A DNA stretch of 64,000 nt, taken from contig CAYNSO010000003.1 in NCBI GenBank assembly GCA_964399735.1, positions 56,483-120,482 on the forward strand. Direction: 5' to 3'. This document shows, piece after piece, positions 27,237 through 34,809 of the stretch (the stretch's first letter is position 1; every line of letters begins with the position of its first letter). The position numbers and the translations under genes are program-made. Under the pieces are notes generated by a model. The model was given only the letters and a program-made list of their open reading frames with translations. It searched no databases and was not told the DNA's origin. The stretch is from Fontivivens sp964399735. Its GTDB lineage: Bacteria; Zhuqueibacterota; Zhuqueibacteria; Residuimicrobiales; Krinioviventaceae.

Positions 27237-27950
27237 TTATTGTTTCAACAGTGTTAAATATAAAATGATTAACGACATTCCAAACTGGAAATATCGCATC
27301 ATACTTCTAAAAGTTGGCCGATTGGCACGCGGCACCACCAGTTCATCGCCTGATACAAAACCTAATTCATAAAGTGAAGTGCCCTGCTGAATTGCCTCAA
27401 TAAAATCTTTATAAATAATTTCATCTTTGCGCATAATAAACATATCATTCAAAGCCGAAAGTGCATCCAATCCACCGACCAGCCCGCCGGCCTCTCTGAT
27501 CATATCCCAAAAAGACATATCCAGACTTACTCGATACATTCCAGGTTGACCAAAATCACCACGCAGCGTGATACGAATTAATGGCTTGACAATGACCATA
27601 GGTTCACGGGCATAGGGTTTAAACTGTTCTGTTAATAATAACCGGACTTCTTCTGTAGTCATTCCGGCAACATGGATACTTCCCAAAGTTAAAAGATCAA
27701 CCTGCCCGAAGCCGTTGATTGTAAATGCTTTGTCATGGAAATTTGCTACAAACTTTCCTTCAACCGGTGCAAAGCCACCATCATAGACATATAAATGAAT
27801 AGCATCACCGGGACCAACAATTATTTCACCCAGCCGGTCATCCTGGGAATAAACGCTGCCAGATAATAAAAGATGCAGCAATAATAGTAATATTCCAGCA
27901 ATTGACAGTTGCTTCACGATAAACCTCTTGTTTAACCTGTTCTTTTCCAA
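27237..27950 (-). CDS. Wza-like polysaccharide export protein (Poly_export/SLBB)
   Basis: A 237-residue exported protein. A signal peptide (IAGILLLLLHLLLSGSVYS) is followed by the polysaccharide-export domain: IIVGPGDAIHLYVYDG, FTINGFGQVDLLTLGSIHVAGMTTEEV. An SLBB-type domain follows (ITLRGDFGQPGMYRV). The hydrophobic C-terminus (FGMSLIILYLTLL) may be the outer-membrane segment. Two starts are credible: TTG 27950 with AGGA 7 bases upstream, or GTG 27917 with AGAGG upstream and a more classical signal peptide. No lipobox Cys is evident. It would form the outer-membrane exit channel paired with the downstream copolymerase-kinase. Confidence 0.9.
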   Translation of the reverse strand: MEKNRLNKRFIVKQLSIAGILLLLLHLLLSGSVYSQDDRLGEIIVGPGDAIHLYVYDGGFAPVEGKFVANFHDKAFTINGFGQVDLLTLGSIHVAGMTTEEVRLLLTEQFKPYAREPMVIVKPLIRITLRGDFGQPGMYRVSLDMSFWDMIREAGGLVGGLDALSALNDMFIMRKDEIIYKDFIEAIQQGTSLYELGFVSGDELVVPRANRPTFRSMMRYFQFGMSLIILYLTLLKQ

Positions 27951-27965
27951 ACTTTTTTCCTGCCC

Positions 27966-28688
27966 TTAGCGTGAACGGTAAAAGCGATACCGCTTGGCTT
28001 TGGTTTCCATATTCATTTTCTTTAATGTTGCTCTGAGCTTGAAATAGCCGATTCTGGTAAAACCAAACCGCTGCGATTTCAACTCTTTGCGAATATTCAT
28101 AACTCCCCCCATAGGATTTTCGATAACTATTTTTTTAATTTTTTCAGTAACAGGTAAATCAGCTTCTTCAACAGTCAGTTTTCGTTTGGCAAACGAGGCG
28201 GACTTGGCCGCAGCGCCTTTATCTTGACGGCGCGCTGCTATTGCGTCAATTTCGTCTTGTCCGGGCGCTAAATCGCTTTCCTGTATTTCCAATAATGATC
28301 CGTTTTGGGGGGTTGTAAATTTTAAACCACGGCAATAATCAAAATCGTCTATTGCTTCTTCCAGGGAATCATAGCTGGTAAGAATGCGGTTAAATTCAAG
28401 CATTTCAAACACTTCGTACACATCAGGGGTCATTTGGGTAATTTTTAAATCACCACCTTTTTCACGCAGACCACGAATTTCACCCACAAAGATACCCCAG
28501 CCCGCGCTGCTGACATAATGCACGCCACCCAGATCTATGATAAACTGGTTGTTTCCCTGATTGATTTGCTCTGCAATTGTTTTTTGCAAATCAGATGAAG
28601 TTGTTGTGTCAATATAGCCGCTCACACGTAATAAAATAATATCTTTTAACGCGCCTATTTTATATATACTTTTTTCAATACCTTCCAT
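27966..28688 (-). CDS. STAS-domain protein with C-terminal HTH-like domain
   Basis: A 240-residue soluble protein. Residues 1-110 are a STAS domain: VSGYIDTTTSSDLQKTI, then IDLGGVHYVSSAGWGIFV, where the serine after YVS is the usual phosphorylation site of anti-sigma-factor antagonists. After a charged linker, residues 180-240 (TEKIKKIVIENPMGG, MNIRKELKSQRFG, IGYFKLRATLKKMN) look like a winged or helix-turn-helix fold ending in a basic tail. It heads the polysaccharide operon behind a sigma-54 promoter, so a regulatory role, perhaps binding DNA or a partner kinase, is likely but inferred. Confidence 0.8.
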   Translation of the reverse strand: MEGIEKSIYKIGALKDIILLRVSGYIDTTTSSDLQKTIAEQINQGNNQFIIDLGGVHYVSSAGWGIFVGEIRGLREKGGDLKITQMTPDVYEVFEMLEFNRILTSYDSLEEAIDDFDYCRGLKFTTPQNGSLLEIQESDLAPGQDEIDAIAARRQDKGAAAKSASFAKRKLTVEEADLPVTEKIKKIVIENPMGGVMNIRKELKSQRFGFTRIGYFKLRATLKKMNMETKAKRYRFYRSR

Positions 28689-28749
28689 GCCCTGCCCAAG
28701 TACGAATTTATTCCATATAGATTGTACGTAATTAATTTATTAAAAAAAG

Positions 28750-28764
28750 GCAAAGTTAATGCCA
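28750..28764 (-). promoter_or_regulatory. Sigma-54 (-24/-12) promoter of the polysaccharide operon
   Basis: On the minus strand the sequence is TGGCATTAACTTTGC: TGGCA at -24, TTTGC at -12, exact GG-N10-GC spacing. A T-tract follows. Start near 28738 gives a 50-base leader before the STAS gene. The same bases can be read as a weak -35 (TTGGCA) with TAATAA 17 bases on, but the sigma-54 match is better. Confidence 0.6.
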
Positions 28765-28902
28765 ACAATAAACCTGGTAATAACTAATTTATAATAAATA
28801 TCAATCATATTTTAACTGCATTGTTTATTTTTATTACACTTAAAGAACCTGTTTTGCCGGCTGTTTTTGCCTGTTTTGCCCAAAACCAAAAAGGGCACAA
28901 AA

Positions 28903-29000
28903 ATGCCGTTCTTTTATCTGATATTGTTATAATGCGAAACATTTGTGACTCATACCAAAACAATATCAGTATGACAATAAACTTGCATCAAGAACGGCAT
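28903..29000. repeat. Nested double inverted repeat
   Basis: Outer arms ATGCCGTTCTT (28903-28913) and AAGAACGGCAT (28990-29000) are perfect complements. Inside them CTGATATTGTT (28918-28928) and AACAATATCAG (28959-28969) also pair perfectly. The outer right arm ends 8 bases from the glgA stop. It may be a two-stem terminator for glgA, a bound site for an enhancer-binding activator, or a remnant of a small mobile repeat. Confidence 0.7.
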
Positions 29001-29007
29001 GGAAATA

Positions 29008-30501
29008 CTATTTATGTTTTTTATTATTTACCAGCGATAAATACGTTTTTACATACTTTTCTGCAGCAACGGACCAGGAATAATCGGCACGCATTCCCCG
29101 CTTTATCAGTTTTTGCCAGTTCTTTTGATCGCCATAAGCAGCAACCGCGCGTTTAATGGCATCAACCAAATCTTTTTTATTATAGGGCTCAAAAGTAAAG
29201 CCATTGCCATTTTCAGGGTCCTGGTCAAAATCAATTACTGTATCTTTCAACCCCCCGGTACTGCGGACAATAGGTACAGTACCATATTTCAAGCTGTATA
29301 ACTGATTCAGACCACAAGGCTCATACCGGGATGGCATTAAAAACATATCACTGCCAGCTTCAATCAAATGCGCCAAATCATTGTCAAAACGTAAAAAGAG
29401 CGCTACATTTTTGGGATAGGTTTTACAGATTTTTTGCAAAGCCTCGTGATATGCAGGTTCGCCAAGACCCAAAATAACCAACCGCACATCTTGTGCAATT
29501 ATATCTTTGATAGCAGCCTGGATCAAATCGAACCCCTTTTGGCCGGCTAAACGCGATACCATACCAATTAGTGGTTTATTGTCATCTGTCGGAAAATTAC
29601 ATTTTTCCAGCAATTCTTTTTTGTTAAGAGCTTTACCTTCCGGCTTATTACAGGAATACTTTTCAGCAATCAACGAATCGGTTTCCGGATTCCATTCCGA
29701 ATAATCGGCGCCATTAAGAATACCTTCAAAATCTTGATTACGCGATTGTAAATACTCGGTCATACCCGCGCCAGTTTCTGAATTGGTGAGCACTTCATTG
29801 GCATACGCCTGGCTAACGGTTACAATCTTGTCGGCAGTTTGAATTCCGGCTTTTAAAAAGTTTATATTTTTGTGGTGCAGTAAATCATTTACACCATCCT
29901 TATTCTTTTGTTCAATTCCCAGCAATTCAAGATTATCGTTGGAAAAATTGCCCTGATAAGCCATATTGTGAATCGATAAAACCGTTGCACAATTGGCATA
30001 AAAAGCGTCTTTATTAAATTCATGTTTCAAATACCAGGGCACAAGACCGGTTTGCCAGTCGTTGCAATGGATGATTTGTGGTTCCCAATGCAGTAATTTT
30101 ATCGTTTCCAGGGCTGCCTTGCAAAACAATCCAAATCTTTCCGCATTATCAGGCAAGTCCTTTCCGGTCTCCGAATCGACATACAAATCGTTGCCACCAA
30201 AAAAAGGTTTGTATTCCAGAAAATAAATTTGCACTTTGGAATCGGGTATAAAAGCCGATTTGGCGCATGCGATATGATCATTTTCCCCCATTTTAATTTT
30301 AACCCTTTTTAACCGTATAACTTCACGTAACACATACTTGCGATCATTAATACATCCATATTTGGGCATTATCACTCGTATATCATGCCCCATATCATAA
30401 AGCGCTTTTGGCAGGGCGCTGGAAACATCTGCCAAACCGCCTGTCTTGGCAAAAGGAGTTACTTCGGATGATAAGAATAAAATTCGTAGCCTGGTTTTCA
30501 T
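29008..30501 (-). CDS. glgA: Glycogen/starch synthase (GT5)
   Basis: About 497 residues. The N-terminal ILFLSSEVTPFAKTGGLADVSSALP contains the KTGGL ADP-glucose-binding loop. The C-terminal domain has GMVSRLAGQKGFDL and PSRYEPCGLNQLYSLKYGTVPIVRSTGGL. The enzyme extends alpha-1,4-glucan from ADP-glucose for glycogen storage. ATG 30501 has AAGG 7 bases upstream; an upstream frame adds 11 unlikely residues. It stands alone: a strong terminator at 30619-30642 lies upstream and the polysaccharide operon begins over 300 bases downstream. No glgB or glgC is in the window. Confidence 0.94.
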   Translation of the reverse strand: MKTRLRILFLSSEVTPFAKTGGLADVSSALPKALYDMGHDIRVIMPKYGCINDRKYVLREVIRLKRVKIKMGENDHIACAKSAFIPDSKVQIYFLEYKPFFGGNDLYVDSETGKDLPDNAERFGLFCKAALETIKLLHWEPQIIHCNDWQTGLVPWYLKHEFNKDAFYANCATVLSIHNMAYQGNFSNDNLELLGIEQKNKDGVNDLLHHKNINFLKAGIQTADKIVTVSQAYANEVLTNSETGAGMTEYLQSRNQDFEGILNGADYSEWNPETDSLIAEKYSCNKPEGKALNKKELLEKCNFPTDDNKPLIGMVSRLAGQKGFDLIQAAIKDIIAQDVRLVILGLGEPAYHEALQKICKTYPKNVALFLRFDNDLAHLIEAGSDMFLMPSRYEPCGLNQLYSLKYGTVPIVRSTGGLKDTVIDFDQDPENGNGFTFEPYNKKDLVDAIKRAVAAYGDQKNWQKLIKRGMRADYSWSVAAEKYVKTYLSLVNNKKHK

Positions 30502-30618
30502 AGCATTACCTTTTTTCTTTTGACGATGGGGCAAATGAATCTATTAGAAGAAGAATTTCAATTAATTCCATCAACACAGACCCTATAATTTAACAAAATT
30601 TTAATCAAAATCAATAAA

Positions 30619-30642
30619 AAAGGGTAACGTGTGTTACCCTTT
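30619..30642 (-). terminator. Rho-independent terminator after the CpoB-like gene
   Basis: A 10-base perfect stem (AAAGGGTAAC with GTTACCCTTT) around a 4-base loop, followed on the minus strand by a T-rich tract, 27 bases after the lipoprotein gene stop. Confidence 0.8.
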
Positions 30643-30668
30643 GAAAAAACAAAGTCGGGGTTTCCTGA

Positions 30669-31460
30669 TTATAACCGGGACAAATAAGTTTGCGCCCTGG
30701 AAATATATTCGCTATCGGGATAGTTGGAAATTAATTTTTCAAATTCACTTTTAGCCCGGTCTTTATTTCCAAGACGTAAATAGCATAGACCAATTTTAAG
30801 TTGCGCCGAATCTAATTTATTGGATCCGCTGTAAGTAAATACCTTTTGAAATTCAAGGATTGCCTGATTAAAATCAGCCAGGGCATAATAACATTCCCCT
30901 TTCCAGTACTGACAATTATCTATCAGCGAGTTGGAGACATTTTGGGCTAGCAAATTATCGAAACTTTGAATGGCTTGGCGATAACTGCGATTCCGGTATA
31001 AATTCAAAGCGGCTTCATAACGTCCCTTGAAGGTGTTGTCTGTAGCAACAGCGCCGGTCGGCGCTTCTGTTGTCATCTGATTTTGCAATTCCTGAATACG
31101 CCGGTCGCGTTCCGCTACCTGGTTTTTTAAATTTGCCAGTTCTTCTTCCTTGCGTTTCGCTTCCGCTTCCAGTTGATCAACCGGAACATTTGTATTCCCG
31201 GAATCAGAAAATTCTGTCTGCGGTATAGTTTGAGTATTTTCCTCGGTAATTCCTAATAAACGCAACACTTCTTCTTCATCAGAAGACGCGTCCAGATCGC
31301 TAAGAAGTTGACTATCCAAATCATCAAGGTTATCTTCTTCAAACAAGCTGTCATCATAACCCTGACCGCCGGCGCCGGTACTGGCACAGGAACCTAAATA
31401 TAAAACAGATATAATGCTTAACAGCATAATAATCAAGGGCATATATTTTTTTGTGCTCAT
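30669..31460 (-). CDS. CpoB/YbgF-like TPR lipoprotein
   Basis: A 263-residue lipoprotein. The signal sequence ends in LGSC (lipobox, Cys25), so it is lipidated. An acidic linker is followed by a coiled coil (about 95-132) and three TPR-like repeats at the C-terminus (YEAALNLYRNRSYRQAIQSF, GECYYALADFNQAILEF, GLCYLRLGNKDRAKSEF). The coiled coil plus TPR order is that of YbgF/CpoB, which links Tol and cell-wall synthesis in proteobacteria. AGGAG lies 6 bases before the ATG. Its start overlaps the outer-membrane-barrel gene by 4 bases. No tol genes flank it here, but an ExbB/ExbD cluster lies at 55479-57098. Confidence 0.83.
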   Translation of the reverse strand: MSTKKYMPLIIMLLSIISVLYLGSCASTGAGGQGYDDSLFEEDNLDDLDSQLLSDLDASSDEEEVLRLLGITEENTQTIPQTEFSDSGNTNVPVDQLEAEAKRKEEELANLKNQVAERDRRIQELQNQMTTEAPTGAVATDNTFKGRYEAALNLYRNRSYRQAIQSFDNLLAQNVSNSLIDNCQYWKGECYYALADFNQAILEFQKVFTYSGSNKLDSAQLKIGLCYLRLGNKDRAKSEFEKLISNYPDSEYISRAQTYLSRL

Positions 31461-32623
31461 TGTTCACTCCTGCTTTGTTTTCTTTGTAGCAAAAAGCTAG
31501 CTGTTCCCCAGCCTAATGCGGTTATTGCTCTGGTAGCAGTCCGCCAAATCGGGGCATTTTTAATTATGGTTACTTGAATGGGTCTTTTCGGTAAACCGGA
31601 ATAACCGATACCGGATAAATCATCTGTTATTGCAACAATAAAATATTCCAGGCCGGAGGCATCAACCTGGCTCTTGTCCAGAACAGCGCGATAATCTGTT
31701 CCCTGGACGGTTTCCATTTTTAAAACATTCCAGTTTTTTGTACCAACAGTCCGATACAAAACAGCAACTACACGTAGAGGAATTGTGGAAAACACCTGTG
31801 CTTTATATTTAATACTATTGCCAGATTCTGCCTCAAAAATCGGAACATGTTTAACCAGGGGCTTTTTATAATCAAAATCTACCGGCACCCCTCCTTCGGG
31901 CATTCCATCATGATCCATGTAACCATTGAGGTCTTCGGGCTGCATTGGATCAATATCCAGTTTCAGGGGGATATAATCTCGATCCAAATCTTTTTTATTT
32001 TCGACCGGTAAAAAATAATTAACGCCTATTGAAGCAGTGAGAACACCATCATTTTCATCACCGCTTTTTATTTGATCCAGGCGGTCGGTAAAGGTATATT
32101 TGTAATCCATTTCAAAGAGCAAACTGAATTTTTCTTCAATTTTAAACTGCAAACCGCCGCCAAATTTAATAAATGAATTGAGGCGCTTGGCGTTTTTGCC
32201 ATGTATAACCAACAATTCTTTATCAAAAGTTGTTTGATACCATAATCCACCGACGCCGATCAGTGAATAGGGATTGATGCGCTTTAAAGGCATCAGGTTC
32301 ATTCGCATGGATAAATCAAAGGGAATGATACTGGTTTTTAATTTCTCCGCTTGTTTAAAATCACTGTTTATTCGTTCCGCATCACGATTGGTGCGCAGGG
32401 TGCTAAACCCCACTTCACTGCCAAAAAGCAGATAGGGATTTGGACTATAACCAACAAACAAGACAATATGGGGTGACAATACCGGCCCGTTCCAGTCGCC
32501 CTCAAGCCTTGCCGCACCCAGCTTAAATCCGGCGCCAAAACGTGGTTCATAAGCGTAGACGTTGGAATAACTGTTACAACAAAATAAAATGAAAACTGTT
32601 ACTATCAGGAATTTTTTTATCAA
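31457..32623 (-). CDS. Outer-membrane beta-barrel protein with C-terminal Ig-like domain
   Basis: A 388-residue exported protein starting at TTG 32623, with a signal peptide (FLIVTVFILFCCNSYSNVYA). Residues 28-205 alternate short amphipathic beta strands with turns (FGAGFKLGAARLEG, LFGSEVGFSTLR, SFIKFGGGLQFKIE), as in 8-stranded OmpA-like barrels. Residues 265-365 (VFSTIPLRVVAVLYRTVG, LEYFIVAITDDLSG) look like an immunoglobulin or fibronectin-like fold. A hydrophobic stretch closes the protein (ITALGWGTASFLL). It is translationally coupled to the lipoprotein gene, implying a joint role at the outer membrane. The function is unknown. Confidence 0.7.
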   Translation of the reverse strand: MIKKFLIVTVFILFCCNSYSNVYAYEPRFGAGFKLGAARLEGDWNGPVLSPHIVLFVGYSPNPYLLFGSEVGFSTLRTNRDAERINSDFKQAEKLKTSIIPFDLSMRMNLMPLKRINPYSLIGVGGLWYQTTFDKELLVIHGKNAKRLNSFIKFGGGLQFKIEEKFSLLFEMDYKYTFTDRLDQIKSGDENDGVLTASIGVNYFLPVENKKDLDRDYIPLKLDIDPMQPEDLNGYMDHDGMPEGGVPVDFDYKKPLVKHVPIFEAESGNSIKYKAQVFSTIPLRVVAVLYRTVGTKNWNVLKMETVQGTDYRAVLDKSQVDASGLEYFIVAITDDLSGIGYSGLPKRPIQVTIIKNAPIWRTATRAITALGWGTASFLLQRKQSRSEQ

Positions 32624-32725
32624 TTGATAATAATCTCTAGCAAGTTATCTTGTTATTTCATTAAATTTATTAAAGTTATATTAAAAAGTCAAGAAATTTC
32701 TATCTGCTCCAAATAGAACATAATT

Positions 32726-33541
32726 TTAGTCTTTTCCGCCATTTTTTGAATAACCAATTATTAACAACACAATTCCAAACAATACAAACACCAGGCTGAT
32801 TCCCTGATTCAAGCTGATTCCTTTATCGCCTATCATAAAAATAATCATGCTGGACTCGTAATAACGGAAAAAATCTATAGTAAAACGGGCAATTCCATAC
32901 AAAATTAAAAAGAGATACAATAAAAAGCCATCAAATTTTTTCCACCTTTCTGCATATAACAAAATTCCCAATATGATTAATCCATAGAGAGAGGAATATA
33001 ACTGGGCCGGAATAAGCGGGGTATTTGGAAAGGTAAATCCGGCGGCGCTGTTGGACGGAAAAACAAAGCAAAAATGATCATGCGCTTGACAAGGCAAACC
33101 AAAACAGCAGCCATTTAAAAAACATCCGATGCGGGTCAAAAAGATACCCAAGCCTACGCTGGGGATAACAACATCGGCAATTTTTAAAAAAGAGAGCTTT
33201 TTAACTTTTAAAAAGACTAATGCAGAAATAAAGCAGAGAATGACTCCACCAAGCAGGGTCAAGCCTCCCATGCCAATTGTGCCGTCGCTCTGGAATGGGC
33301 TAATTGCATCAATCCAGTGGCCACGGAATTCTTCCGGATGATAGATAACGTATAAAAAACGCGATCCAACAATTGCGCTAATGATCAATATGACCGATAG
33401 ATCCATGATTAGATTGGGATCAACATTTACTTTTTTCGCCCGATGCAAAGCGAATAGAATACCTAAAAGAAAAGAAATAGCAAGCATAACACCATACGCG
33501 CGAATTTCAAAAGCGCCGAGTTTTAATAATACAGGGTGCAA
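32726..33541 (-). CDS. lgt: Prolipoprotein diacylglyceryl transferase
   Basis: A 271-residue integral membrane enzyme with about seven hydrophobic segments. It opens with HPVLLKLGAFEIRAYGVM, and the family core reads RIGCFLNGCCFG near residue 137, a variant of the Lgt signature also seen in other FCB-group proteins. It transfers diacylglycerol from phosphatidylglycerol to lipobox cysteines, such as that of the lipoprotein at 30669-31460. The start is TTG 33541 with AGGAGG 5 bases upstream. It follows rodA by 20 bases at the end of the rod-shape operon. Confidence 0.92.
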   Translation of the reverse strand: MHPVLLKLGAFEIRAYGVMLAISFLLGILFALHRAKKVNVDPNLIMDLSVILIISAIVGSRFLYVIYHPEEFRGHWIDAISPFQSDGTIGMGGLTLLGGVILCFISALVFLKVKKLSFLKIADVVIPSVGLGIFLTRIGCFLNGCCFGLPCQAHDHFCFVFPSNSAAGFTFPNTPLIPAQLYSSLYGLIILGILLYAERWKKFDGFLLYLFLILYGIARFTIDFFRYYESSMIIFMIGDKGISLNQGISLVFVLFGIVLLIIGYSKNGGKD

Positions 33542-33560
33542 TTTTTCCTCCTGTTCGTCT

Positions 33561-34781
33561 TTATTTATAACGTTGTAACGATGTATTTAAAATCAAGCCA
33601 ATCATAACCATGTTGGTCAACAGCGATGACCCGCCGTAACTGATAAACGGCAGCGGCATCCCTGTAACCGGCATTATTCCCATGGTCATGCCGATATTGA
33701 CAATAACCTGAAACGCTAAAATAACAACAAAACCTGTTGTCATCAAACCTGAAAAATCACTTTTTGCATGATATGCAATGGACAGACTATGCAACAGTAA
33801 AACGAGAAAAGTCACCAGTACAACCAATGCACCCAGCAAGCCCCATTCTTCTGCCAGTACTGAAAAAATAAAATCGGTATGCTGGGCTGGTAAAAAGCGA
33901 AGCTGGGTTTGAGAGCCTTGTAAAAATCCTTTGCCAATAATACCACCTGAGCCAATGGCCACTTTGGATTGAATGATCTGATACCCGGCTCCCTGCGGAT
34001 CCGAAACCAGGCCAAGAAAACTGAGCACACGCTGTTTTTGGTAATCGTGCAAATGATTCCAGAAATGTGGAGCGACGATACCGACAATAATATTAACCAG
34101 AAATACCGCCCAAAACACGAGCGCTCGTTGACGGCTCAGGATTAATATAGCACAAATTATTAACATTATGAAAGAAAAAGTCCAAAAATTAAAAGATGCT
34201 ATAAATGTTAAAACCGGCAATAAAATGAACATTATAACAGTTAGACGCAAACCCTTCCAGTAAAGCATGGGAATGAGGATAATGATAAATGTTAATGATG
34301 TTCCCAGATCCGGTTGCTTTAAAACAAGAATAAAAGGCGCCAGCACAAGCGCAAAAGCCGCCAAAAGATAACGCAAGCGACGGGGAGAATAGTTACGCGA
34401 ACTCAATAGAGCAGCCAGCGTAATAACAAGAATTGGTTTGAAAAATTCAGAGGGCTGTAACTGGATACTGCCCAGATTGATCCAACGACTGGGTTGACCG
34501 GTATTTGGTATGATTAATAATAGAATTAAAAAACACAAACAAACAAAATACAATCCAAAAGCTGAAATACGCACCCAATCGAGCGGAATTTTTGCAGCAA
34601 CAAGCAGAAAAACAAAGCCAATAATGATCCAGATCAATTGCCGGAGGAAATAGCCCTTCCAGGCGCCATCCTCGCCGGTCCAGGTAGCGCTGTATATGGC
34701 TATTAGCCCATAAAGGCATAATAGCAACACAGTAATAATAATGACCCGGTCGGTTTTAATTTTATTGAGCGTATTTAGCAT
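33561..34781 (-). CDS. rodA: Rod-shape SEDS peptidoglycan glycosyltransferase RodA
   Basis: A 406-residue SEDS protein with ten membrane segments. The family stretches are WINLGSIQLQPSEFFK near residue 102, KQPDLGTSL near residue 158, and the C-terminal GMTMGIMPVTGMPLPFISYGGSS. RodA polymerises lipid II glycan strands in complex with PBP2, encoded 29 bases upstream on the same strand. Presence with mreC and mreD points to RodA rather than FtsW. Confidence 0.95.
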   Translation of the reverse strand: MLNTLNKIKTDRVIIITVLLLCLYGLIAIYSATWTGEDGAWKGYFLRQLIWIIIGFVFLLVAAKIPLDWVRISAFGLYFVCLCFLILLLIIPNTGQPSRWINLGSIQLQPSEFFKPILVITLAALLSSRNYSPRRLRYLLAAFALVLAPFILVLKQPDLGTSLTFIIILIPMLYWKGLRLTVIMFILLPVLTFIASFNFWTFSFIMLIICAILILSRQRALVFWAVFLVNIIVGIVAPHFWNHLHDYQKQRVLSFLGLVSDPQGAGYQIIQSKVAIGSGGIIGKGFLQGSQTQLRFLPAQHTDFIFSVLAEEWGLLGALVVLVTFLVLLLHSLSIAYHAKSDFSGLMTTGFVVILAFQVIVNIGMTMGIMPVTGMPLPFISYGGSSLLTNMVMIGLILNTSLQRYK

Positions 34782-34809
34782 TTTTCATTCAAAAATATTT
34801 TTATAAAAT

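Larger units (their letters stand above)
28689..29007. other. 319-base regulatory gap between glgA and the polysaccharide operon
   Basis: No gene is seen; a plus-strand frame at 28821-29156 overlaps the end of glgA and is a shadow. The gap contains a sigma-54-type promoter (28750-28764) and, 139-250 bases upstream of it, a nested pair of 11-base inverted repeats (28903-29000). The segment 28848-28880 repeats CTGTTTTGCC twice. Confidence 0.6.
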
